Of a stretch of 8,494 bases of DNA, positions 1-5,944 are shown piece after piece (position 1 is the stretch's first letter; each line of letters opens with the position of its first letter). Source of the DNA: Spirochaetota bacterium. Lineage in GTDB: Bacteria > Spirochaetota > Spirochaetia > B11-G9. Where the stretch lies: assembly GCA_003641695.1 (NCBI GenBank), contig QNBL01000103.1, forward strand, positions 1 through 8,494. Reading direction: 5' to 3'. The notes beneath the pieces are model-generated. The model was not told the DNA's origin. It searched no databases and worked only from the letters and a program-made list of their open reading frames with translations. The translations under genes were made by a program, and so were the position numbers.

Positions 1-771
1 ATTGCCCTGATCGGGGAACGGGGAAGAGAAGTTCGGGAATTTATTGAATCAGATCTTGGCCCCGAAGGGCTTAAACGTTCTGTTATTATCGTTTCAACAA
101 GTGATACACCTCCCCTTGCAAGGGTCAAGGGTGCGTACGTTGCAACGGCAGTGGCAGAGTATTTCAGGGATCAGGGGAAGGATGTAATGCTGCTTTTTGA
201 CTCTGTAACCCGGTTTGCCAGGTCTCAGAGAGAGATAGGGCTGGCAGTAGGAGAACCCCCGGCAACAAGAGGGTTCACCCCTTCGGTATTTTCCATTCTT
301 CCAAAACTCCTTGAGCGCTGTGGAACCTCTGACAAGGGTACAATTACCGGATTCTATACAATCCTTGTAGACGGTGATGATATGGATGAACCAATATCCG
401 ATAATGTAAGAGGTATACTTGACGGTCATATCATTCTGAGCAGAAAGCTCGCTGAAAGCTATCATTATCCTGCCATCGATGTTCTTAACTCGCTCTCCAG
501 ACTTACCACGAAAATAACTTCCTTTGAAGAACAACAGGTAATCGGTCATATCAGAAAACTTCTTGCCGTTTACTCCGAAGCAGAGGACCTGATAAATGTC
601 GGAGCTTATGCTGAAGGAAGTAATCCGGATATAGATCTTGCCATAGAGAAGATTGAGGGGATACGGGAGTTTCTGCAGCAGAAAATTGAAGAGAACAGTC
701 CTTTAAAAGATACACTTGCCAGGGTATTTGAGATAGCGGGGATAGAGATAGATGAAGCGGTTTCAGTTTAA
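1..771 (+). CDS. fliI: Flagellar export ATPase FliI, 3' part (5' end outside window)
   Basis: FliI is the ATPase of the flagellar type III export apparatus; it sits at the cytoplasmic base of the motor and helps feed rod, hook and filament subunits into the export gate. The reading frame is open from base 1 and ends with TAA at 769-771, giving 256 residues. The family is about 440-460 residues, so roughly the first 190, including the Walker A loop, lie upstream. Visible are the IALIGERGRE segment at the window edge, a Walker B strand VMLLFD (fragment residues 62-67), the GEPPATRG and GFTPSVFSILP segments (84-101), the VDGDDMDEP region (about 123-131) and an exact ATPase alpha/beta signature PAIDVLNSLS (157-166). 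The GTG at 151 lies inside the conserved core and is not the start. The end overlaps fliJ by 20 bp, which suggests translational coupling. Separation from F1/V1 ATPase subunits or virulence SctN proteins rests on sequence style plus the flagellar context; very sure. Confidence 0.97.
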   Translation: MALIGERGREVREFIESDLGPEGLKRSVIIVSTSDTPPLARVKGAYVATAVAEYFRDQGKDVMLLFDSVTRFARSQREIGLAVGEPPATRGFTPSVFSILPKLLERCGTSDKGTITGFYTILVDGDDMDEPISDNVRGILDGHIILSRKLAESYHYPAIDVLNSLSRLTTKITSFEEQQVIGHIRKLLAVYSEAEDLINVGAYAEGSNPDIDLAIEKIEGIREFLQQKIEENSPLKDTLARVFEIAGIEIDEAVSV

Positions 772-1186
772 ACTTGATAAGGTTCTTGCTCTCAGAGAGA
801 ACAATGAAAAAAACTGGAAGATTAAACTTGGAGAAGTGGTCAGTAAAATGAACAGAGTCAGAGGAGAGATGAAACGTATTGAGCAATCTCACCGGCAGCA
901 TTTTAAGGATTTCAGTCTTGAGAAAGAGGGGCTGGAGTACCTTAAAGTTGCCGAGCTTTACTTCAGAAAGATGGAGGAAGACCTGAAAAATCTGGGTGAG
1001 AGGATGGAAGAGTTGACCCTGGAAAGAGAAGAGATACAGCAAGAATATATAAAAGCTTCCAATGATAGAAAAGTTATAGCAAAACTGAAAGATCGGAGAG
1101 AAGCTGAGTATTATAAAGAACAGAAACTTTCGGAAATTAAGGAAATTGATGATCTTACAACGGGAGTTTACGGTAGAGCCCGGTAG
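752..1186 (+). CDS. fliJ: Flagellar export protein FliJ (FlbA in Borrelia naming)
   Basis: FliJ is the coiled-coil stalk of the flagellar export ATPase: it inserts into the FliI hexamer like the gamma subunit of F1 and contacts the export gate protein FlhA. The 144-residue product has the usual family size. It begins with the typical FliJ pattern FQFKLDKVLALRE (residues 4-16) and continues as an almost uninterrupted charged helix rich in Glu, Lys and Arg. The C-terminal KLKDRREAEYYKEQ stretch is also typical. The ATG at 752 lies inside the end of fliI (20 bp overlap), preceded by the purine-rich GGGGATAGAGATAG. The stop is TAG at 1184-1186. FliJ proteins are weakly conserved, so the call rests on the N-terminal pattern, coiled-coil character, length and position directly after fliI. 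Confidence 0.9.
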   Translation: MKRFQFKLDKVLALRENNEKNWKIKLGEVVSKMNRVRGEMKRIEQSHRQHFKDFSLEKEGLEYLKVAELYFRKMEEDLKNLGERMEELTLEREEIQQEYIKASNDRKVIAKLKDRREAEYYKEQKLSEIKEIDDLTTGVYGRAR

Positions 1187-1207
1187 AAAGAGTCTGGTTC
1201 GAAGGTC

Positions 1208-1224
1208 AGGAGGAGGATAAATTG
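1208..1224 (+). promoter_or_regulatory. Ribosome binding site and TTG start of flbB
   Basis: A strong purine-rich Shine-Dalgarno run (GGAGGAGG, about 1209-1216) stands 5 bases before TTG 1222-1224. No ATG or GTG is available in frame near the transmembrane segment; the first in-frame ATG falls near residue 143, past the membrane helix and coiled coil. This fixes TTG as the start of flbB. Confidence 0.8.
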
Positions 1225-1833
1225 GCTGGTGCAACAGGTGCAGGATTCAGGATATTGCTTCTTATATTACTGATAGTACTCCTTTTTTTAGGTGGTCTCC
1301 TCTGGTTTGATTATCTGGGGCTGGTTGATGTACGGGGGAAATTCGCCCCGGTTCTCTCCCTTGTAGGGGTGTCTACGCCTGAAAAGATTGAGAATGCAGA
1401 AGATCTTCTGCTTCTGGAAAAGGCGAGAATTAAGAAGCAGGTTGCCGCTCTGGATTTAAGAGAAGAATCCCTCAATAAAAGGGAAGAAGAGGTCTTAACT
1501 AAGGAAAATGAGATAAAAGAAAAGGTTGAGACCCTGGATGAGAGAGAAAAAGCTCTTGAAGAAAAAGAAAAATCGTTTAATGAACGGGCAAAAGAGTACG
1601 AAAATAGAGATAAGAACCTGCGGCAGGCGTCAGCATACTACACGGGAATGCCTCCGGAAGCTGCGGTTTCACAGCTTTTGGAGATGGAAGATCAGGACAT
1701 CATAGATATCCTGCGGGTAACGGAGGTGCTGGCCCGGGAAGCGGGGACAGACTCTATAGTTTCGTACTGGTTATCGCTGATGCCCTCAGACAGGGCTGCG
1801 GTGATAAGCAGAAAGATGATCAAAAAGCCTTAG
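1222..1833 (+). CDS. flbB: FlbB, periplasmic flagellar collar/motor assembly protein
   Basis: FlbB is a spirochaete flagellar protein. In Borrelia burgdorferi it forms the base of the periplasmic collar around the motor, and it is needed for collar assembly, stator recruitment and correct flagellar orientation. The product here is 203 residues, matching the roughly 205 of the Borrelia protein. It has one N-terminal transmembrane helix (about residues 10-29) with a short inside segment, then a periplasmic linker. A long charged coiled coil follows (about 60-136) with recurring REE, EKE and DERE blocks. The last part (about 137-200) is a compact helical domain with the pattern YYTGMPPEAAVSQLLEM, resembling the MgtE-N/MotE-like fold. 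Translation starts at TTG, set by a very good ribosome binding site. It lies 35 bp after fliJ and 18 bp before fliK, the same position as in Borrelia. Naming rests on length, architecture and synteny. Confidence 0.9.
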   Translation: MAGATGAGFRILLLILLIVLLFLGGLLWFDYLGLVDVRGKFAPVLSLVGVSTPEKIENAEDLLLLEKARIKKQVAALDLREESLNKREEEVLTKENEIKEKVETLDEREKALEEKEKSFNERAKEYENRDKNLRQASAYYTGMPPEAAVSQLLEMEDQDIIDILRVTEVLAREAGTDSIVSYWLSLMPSDRAAVISRKMIKKP

Positions 1834-1840
1834 GGCTTTT
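1823..1840 (+). other. Stem-loop over the flbB stop codon, just before the fliK ribosome binding site
   Basis: AAAAGCC (1823-1829) and GGCTTTT (1834-1840) form a perfect 7-bp stem with loop TTAG. The flbB stop codon TAG (1831-1833) lies within the loop, and the fliK ribosome binding site GGGGAG begins at the next base (1841). Three G-C pairs and only four T residues make it too weak for a confident intrinsic terminator. It could be a pause or partial attenuator, an RNA stability element or chance. Confidence 0.4.
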
Positions 1841-1854
1841 GGGGAGATAAATTG
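1841..1854 (+). promoter_or_regulatory. Ribosome binding site and TTG start of fliK
   Basis: GGGGAG (1841-1846) precedes TTG 1852-1854 by 5 bases. The context GATAAATTG is identical to that at the flbB start (1216-1224). The next in-frame Met codon is about 112 codons downstream, and no ATG lies between the preceding stop and this TTG. Confidence 0.75.
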
Positions 1855-3072
1855 CATCGAATTCAACGTAATTCAATACCGGTTCCTCAGTCTGAAGGAA
1901 ATAAAAGCTCCAGGCCTGAGCCGAAGGGCAAAGGTGAAAATTTCGATGCTGTAATAAAGAAGGAAAAGGAAAAGGGTAAAACTGGAGTCAATCCTTCGAA
2001 GAAAAAACTTGATTTAAAAAAAACTGCAGAAAGCGCAGATTCAGGATTAAGAGTAAAAGAGAAGAAAACACCTGTAACCAAAAAGTCTTCAGATAATAAA
2101 GAAAAGAGTGCTTTAAAGCTTTCTGTGGACGATGTGCATCGTGTAAAGGGAAAGAAATTAAAGGGAAAGAAACTGGATTTTCCCGGGATGGAAAAGGGTA
2201 TTGCAGGCACTGGAGATTCCGGCACAGAAAAAGGAAAGAAAATAAAAAATCCTGAATCACTCAAAGCAGCAGAGGTACATAAAAAGGATGAGTTGAAAGA
2301 AAAGCCTGTAGAGCCGCACTATACTGCGATATTTGCCGAACCTGCTGTTCAGAAAATGGATACTGTTAAAGAGCATAAAGCAACTGCCAAAAGAACTGAA
2401 GCGGTAGCGGAAAAGAAAAAAGGGTCCGGGAAAAAAGAATTAAAGCATGCTTCTGAAAGTAAAATTCTGGACTTAAGAAGTTCTGCGGACAAACGTTCCG
2501 TTGTTGCAAAGAACAGTTTTACCGGGGACAACCCTTCCGGCGATAACAACAGTAAGAGCAGTTCGGAACAGAGTACTGCAGCTCAGGTAATTACCCTTAC
2601 TGCAAAGGGGGATGTTCCTTTGCAAACTCAGTTTTCCGGAGAAATGGAACCTAAAACGGTTCTTTTAAACGAACTGCATGACACCTTGAACGACAAGATT
2701 GTGAAACAGTCAAGTATTATTCTTAAAGATGGCGATGCAGGAGAAATCAGACTGATCTTGAAACCGGAAAGCCTGGGAAAAGTCAGAATCCGTCTGCATA
2801 TGGATGAGAATAACCTGTCCGGTAAAATATTTGTGGATAATGCAGCTGTAAAGGAAATTTTTGAGCAGAATATGTTCCGGCTGGAGAGAGCATTTTCAGA
2901 GAATGGTTTCTCCATGGGGTCCCTTGATGTATCTGTCGGGGATAAGGGCAGCGGGAACCCAAAAGAGAAAAATAGTTTAGTGTCAGAAAAGACAATAAAG
3001 ATAATTGAAGATTCAATCCCCGGGATTGATGAGGATGTCTATTCCAGCAATGTAATAGATTTAGTGGTTTAG
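1852..3072 (+). CDS. fliK: Flagellar hook-length control protein FliK
   Basis: FliK is the secreted ruler of the flagellar export system: it measures hook length and, through its C-terminal domain, makes the FlhB gate switch from hook to filament substrates. The product is 406 residues, normal for FliK. The C-terminal domain (about 265-365) is recognisable by ILKPESLGKVRIRLHMDENNL, the family hallmark, followed by a helix (VKEIFEQNMFRLERAFSENGF) and the strand MGSLDVSV. The first 220 residues are low-complexity and very basic, with 50 lysines (about 23%), as expected of a poorly conserved, largely unfolded ruler region. Start is TTG. It lies between flbB and flgD; the orthologous position is flbC in Borrelia and tap1 in Treponema. 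There is a 15-bp in-frame duplication and an A8 run in the N-terminal half. Sure of the family because of the C-terminal motif. Confidence 0.93.
   Translation: MHRIQRNSIPVPQSEGNKSSRPEPKGKGENFDAVIKKEKEKGKTGVNPSKKKLDLKKTAESADSGLRVKEKKTPVTKKSSDNKEKSALKLSVDDVHRVKGKKLKGKKLDFPGMEKGIAGTGDSGTEKGKKIKNPESLKAAEVHKKDELKEKPVEPHYTAIFAEPAVQKMDTVKEHKATAKRTEAVAEKKKGSGKKELKHASESKILDLRSSADKRSVVAKNSFTGDNPSGDNNSKSSSEQSTAAQVITLTAKGDVPLQTQFSGEMEPKTVLLNELHDTLNDKIVKQSSIILKDGDAGEIRLILKPESLGKVRIRLHMDENNLSGKIFVDNAAVKEIFEQNMFRLERAFSENGFSMGSLDVSVGDKGSGNPKEKNSLVSEKTIKIIEDSIPGIDEDVYSSNVIDLVV
2144..2173 (+). repeat. Tandem 15-bp in-frame repeat in fliK
   Basis: Two adjacent 15-base units, TAAAGGGAAAGAAAT (2144-2158) and TAAAGGGAAAGAAAC (2159-2173), differ only at the last base. 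They encode two copies of a KGKKL pentapeptide (about residues 99-108). The unit is a multiple of three, so copy-number change would alter protein length without a frameshift. Confidence 0.85.
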
Positions 3073-3085
3073 CGGAGGAGTCAAG

Positions 3086-3535
3086 ATGGATTTTACAGCT
3101 GTACTTTCAGCTTCTGACCAGGCAAAGGTCAACATGCAGGTTAATACCCTGAACAAGTCATTGAATGGAGGAAAAGTTGCATCCAGAAATCTGGATAAGG
3201 ATGACTTTTTAAAGATTTTAATTACCCAGCTTAGTTATCAGGATCCGACAAAGCCTTTGGAGGATAAAGAATTTATCTCTCAAATGGCGCAATTTTCATC
3301 TCTGGAACAGATGACCAACATGAGCAACAGCTTTTCCAATCTGTCGGGAATGCTGGTACAGAGTAATGCACTGAATCTTCTCGGTAAAAATGTAGAGATT
3401 ACCACTGGAGAAACGATCATAAAAGGGGTTGTTGAGGAGATAACAGGAAGAGATCATCCTCAGATTAAAGTAAATGGAAAATACTACGATTTCAACGATG
3501 TAGAAAAGATAACGAATAAGGGGGCCGCATTATGA
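3086..3535 (+). CDS. flgD: Flagellar hook cap protein FlgD, short form
   Basis: FlgD is exported through the flagellar apparatus and forms the scaffold cap on the rod tip under which FlgE hook subunits polymerise. The hallmark FlgD_N block is clear: DKDDFLKILITQLSYQDP followed by KPLEDKEFISQMAQFSSLEQM (residues 37-76). The remainder (about 95-145: NLLGKNVEITTG..., VEEITGRDHPQIKVNGKYYDF) matches a Tudor-like barrel. At 149 residues it is much shorter than enterobacterial FlgD (about 230) and lacks room for the inserted Ig-like domain. This is not a truncation: the frame is intact and ends at the flgE start. The start ATG is 5 bases after GGAGGAG (3074-3080). It overlaps flgE through ATGA, indicating coupled translation of cap and hook protein. 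Confidence 0.96.
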   Translation: MDFTAVLSASDQAKVNMQVNTLNKSLNGGKVASRNLDKDDFLKILITQLSYQDPTKPLEDKEFISQMAQFSSLEQMTNMSNSFSNLSGMLVQSNALNLLGKNVEITTGETIIKGVVEEITGRDHPQIKVNGKYYDFNDVEKITNKGAAL

Positions 3536-4917
3536 TGAGATCATTGTACTCTGGTGTATCAGGCTTACAGAATCATCAGATAAGAATGGATGTAATTGGT
3601 AATAACATTTCCAATATTAATACAGTCGGATTTAAGAAAGGAAGAGTAACCTTTCAGGATATGCTGTCCCAGACGATGTCAGGTTCCGCACAGCCTACCG
3701 AAGAACTGGGTGGGGTAAATCCCAAGCAGGTCGGGTTGGGTATGACTGTCGCGGCCATAGATACCATCCACACCCAGGGATCCATGCAGACTACCGGAGT
3801 AATGACTGACGTAGCAATTCAGGGAAACGGTTTCTTTGTAATGAAAAACGGAGCCAAGGAATTCTTCACCAGAGCCGGTGCTTTCGGTATTGATGAAAAC
3901 GGTACTCTGGTTAATCCGGCAAACGGAATGAGAGTGCAGGGATGGATGGCTGATAAAATAGACGGTAATGAGTATATCAATACCGCTGCGGATGTGCAGG
4001 ATCTTGTTATCCCTGTTGGAAGCAAGGACCCTGCAGGGGCAACCAGCGAAGTCGATCTTGCATGTAATCTGGACAAACGGACCGAGGTTATTCAGCCCGG
4101 TGCAACAGCAGGTGATATAAAGAAGGGTACCTGGAGCATAGATAAAACCATATACGATACCTTCGGAAATACTCACAAGATGAGGCTCGATTTTACCAAA
4201 ATCCCCAACACAGAAAATCAGTGGCAGGGAACAGTTGTTATTGATCCCGATGCTGAAACACCGACTAATACAACAGCTGGTATAGGGGAAGGTGGAAATG
4301 CAAATACTTTTACTGTTACTTTCTCCAACCTGGGAGTGTTGCAATCTGCAACGGATACACAGGGGGCTGTAGTCAATAACGGAGCTCTGGCTGTGAATGT
4401 TGGATTTGATGTTCCTGACACAGCACCCGATGCAGCCGGAGCCCAGATAAGGCAGACTTTTGCTCTTAAACTTGGAGAGGTAGGAAGTGTTGTTCAGTCA
4501 ATGACCCAGTTTGCAGAGAAGAGTTCCACAAAAGCCTTTAAGCAGAATGGTTATCCCATGGGGTATCTTGAAAACTTCAAGATTGATCAGTCCGGCCAGA
4601 TAACTGGAGTTTACTCCAATGGTACAAACAGACTCCTCGGGCAGCTTGCTCTGGCAAGTTTTACCAATCCCGGAGGACTTGAAAAAGCCGGAGAGAGCAC
4701 CTATGTGGTATCCAACAATTCAGGAGATCCGAATATAAGCAATTCCGGGGTAGCCGGTAAGGGAAAACTTATAGCAGGTGCTTTGGAGATGAGTAACGTG
4801 GATCTGGCGGAAGAGTTTACAAACATGATTGTAACTCAGCGTGGTTTTCAGGCTAATTCAAAGACCATAACCACATCGGATCAGATGCTTCAGGAACTAC
4901 TCACCCTTAAAAGGTAG
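3532..4917 (+). CDS. flgE: Flagellar hook protein FlgE
   Basis: FlgE polymerises into the hook, the universal joint between motor and filament; in spirochaetes the hook is periplasmic. The N-terminal rod/hook signature MMRSLYSGVSGLQNHQ...DVIGNNISNINTVGFK (1-35) and the C-terminal block ALEMSNVDLAEEFTNMIVTQRGFQANSKTI (about 416-445) form the D0 core; the middle is the variable D1/D2 part. There is no Sec signal, as expected for type III export. Length 461 is close to treponemal FlgE. The only cysteine is Cys178 (codon 4063-4065, followed by Asn179), and Lys165 (codon 4024-4026) lies 13 residues before it. In T. denticola FlgE the same positions form an intermolecular lysinoalanine crosslink. 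Start ATG 3532 is preferred over ATG 3535 because AAGGGGG (3518-3524) is 7 bases away and the numbering then fits; it overlaps the flgD stop as ATGA. Confidence 0.97.
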   Translation: MMRSLYSGVSGLQNHQIRMDVIGNNISNINTVGFKKGRVTFQDMLSQTMSGSAQPTEELGGVNPKQVGLGMTVAAIDTIHTQGSMQTTGVMTDVAIQGNGFFVMKNGAKEFFTRAGAFGIDENGTLVNPANGMRVQGWMADKIDGNEYINTAADVQDLVIPVGSKDPAGATSEVDLACNLDKRTEVIQPGATAGDIKKGTWSIDKTIYDTFGNTHKMRLDFTKIPNTENQWQGTVVIDPDAETPTNTTAGIGEGGNANTFTVTFSNLGVLQSATDTQGAVVNNGALAVNVGFDVPDTAPDAAGAQIRQTFALKLGEVGSVVQSMTQFAEKSSTKAFKQNGYPMGYLENFKIDQSGQITGVYSNGTNRLLGQLALASFTNPGGLEKAGESTYVVSNNSGDPNISNSGVAGKGKLIAGALEMSNVDLAEEFTNMIVTQRGFQANSKTITTSDQMLQELLTLKR

Positions 4918-4946
4918 GGGTAGAAGATAATGTATAGGAAGAGGGC

Positions 4947-5144
4947 ATGATAGAAGTTACTACCCTGAGCGGCAAGGTTTACTATGTGAATCCGCATCAG
5001 ATTGAATATATCGAATGTAATCCGGATACTACTTTTATCATGCTTTCCGGTAAAAGGCTGATTATAAAAGAGGACTATGATACGGTTTTTAACAAAATTG
5101 TTGACTATAGAAGATTGATCGGCGCATTCAAGAACGAGGAGTAG
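4947..5144 (+). CDS. flbD: FlbD/SwrD family small flagellar protein
   Basis: This is a 65-residue protein of the FlbD family (SwrD in Bacillus subtilis, where it supports flagellar torque and swarming). The family pattern is visible throughout: MIEVTTLSGKVYYVNPHQIEYIE, then a turn (CNPDT), a second hairpin TFIMLSGKRLIIKED and the final helix DTVFNKIVDYRRLIG. There is no signal peptide or membrane helix, so it should be cytoplasmic. It lies 29 bp after flgE and 5 bp before motA, so its neighbour on one side is the hook gene and on the other the stator genes; this fits a role in stator function. The start has AGGAAG (4936-4941) 5 bases upstream. It should not be confused with the unrelated Caulobacter transcription factor also called FlbD. 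Confidence 0.9.
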   Translation: MIEVTTLSGKVYYVNPHQIEYIECNPDTTFIMLSGKRLIIKEDYDTVFNKIVDYRRLIGAFKNEE

Positions 5145-5149
5145 GTGTA

Positions 5150-5932
5150 ATGGATTTAGCTTCAATAGTAGGAATCGGACTTGGGTTCGGACTAATCCTG
5201 ATGTCGATGGTGCTCGGCGGCGCAGGTCTCTCGATTTATGTTGACATTCCTTCCGTTCTTATGGTAATAGGAGGTTCTTTTGCAGCCATGCTGCTTTCGA
5301 ACCCCCTTCCGAGGATGCTCGGGATTGCAAAACTGATAAATCATATTTTTAAGGTTCCCAACTACGAGCTGGAAAAAACCATATCAACCCTTGTAAACTT
5401 TTCCGAGAGGGCGAGAAGAGAAGGCCTTCTTGCTCTTGAGGACGATATAGAGGAAGTTGAGGATGAGTTCCTTAAAAACGGAATACAGATGGTTGTTGAC
5501 GGAACAGATCCCGAGATAATCAAAACCATCCTTTATAACGATCTGACTCAGCTTGAAGAACGTCATGCGATAGGAATTAAGCTTATGGGAGACTGGGGAT
5601 CGTTGGCCCCTGCCTTTGGAATGATTGGTACGCTTGCCGGGCTTATTGCCATGCTTTCAAACCTTGATGATCCGGATGCAATCGGCTCCGGTATGGCAAT
5701 GGCTCTTATTACAACTATGTACGGTTCCATTATGGCAAATATGATGCTTATCCCTTTCAAGAATAAACTGCAGGACAGGGACCAGGAAGAAAGACTGACC
5801 CGTGAAATAATGATTGAAGGAATCCTGTCAATACAGGCAGGAGATAACCCCAATATTCTCAAGTACAAGCTGGTATCATTTCTCGATCCGCAAAAGAGAC
5901 AGAGTATGATGGAGGAATTGACCGGTGAATAG
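5150..5932 (+). CDS. motA: Flagellar motor stator protein MotA
   Basis: MotA forms the pentameric ring of the proton-driven (or ion-driven) stator around a MotB dimer in the inner membrane, and its cytoplasmic loop pushes on FliG. The 260-residue product has four membrane segments at about 5-22, 32-50, 150-170 and 184-203, with a large cytoplasmic loop between the second and third. The loop carries the conserved charged block ARREGLLALEDD (88-99), containing the Arg and Glu that contact FliG in Escherichia coli (R90 and E98 there). Two conserved prolines are present: Pro154 in LAPAFGMIGTLAGL, next to the ion path, and Pro201 in LIPFKNK. Size matches the Bacillus/spirochaete type rather than the 295-residue enteric form. 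GAGGAG (5136-5141) is 8 bases before the start; the motB start follows 12 bp after the stop. Confidence 0.97.
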   Translation: MDLASIVGIGLGFGLILMSMVLGGAGLSIYVDIPSVLMVIGGSFAAMLLSNPLPRMLGIAKLINHIFKVPNYELEKTISTLVNFSERARREGLLALEDDIEEVEDEFLKNGIQMVVDGTDPEIIKTILYNDLTQLEERHAIGIKLMGDWGSLAPAFGMIGTLAGLIAMLSNLDDPDAIGSGMAMALITTMYGSIMANMMLIPFKNKLQDRDQEERLTREIMIEGILSIQAGDNPNILKYKLVSFLDPQKRQSMMEELTGE

Positions 5933-5944
5933 GAGATTATTTTA

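Noticed and set aside
151..153. GTG as a possible fliI start
   Set aside because: Conserved FliI sequence continues in frame upstream to base 1, so the true start lies outside the window.
551..1234. Long antisense open frame (227 codons) opposite fliI/fliJ
   Set aside because: It mirrors two well-supported coding genes, its translation is Leu/Phe/Ser-rich as expected for the complement of charged coiled-coil codons, and no good ribosome binding site or domain is visible.
1887..2264. Antisense open frames opposite the lysine-rich part of fliK
   Set aside because: Phe/Ser-rich translation is simply the complement of AAA/AAG/GAA codons; no independent support.
3013..3029. Terminator at the end of fliK
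   Set aside because: The palindrome lies inside the coding region and is followed by GC-containing sequence without a T-run.
3679..4344. Antisense open frame (221 codons) opposite flgE
   Set aside because: It is a shadow of the strongly conserved flgE frame, with no recognisable motif and an unlikely composition.
4918..4946. Promoter between flgE and flbD (GATAAT-like hexamer near 4926)
   Set aside because: No -35 partner at suitable spacing could be seen (the sequence upstream is conserved flgE coding region); the gap is only 29 bp and is explained by the flbD ribosome binding site.
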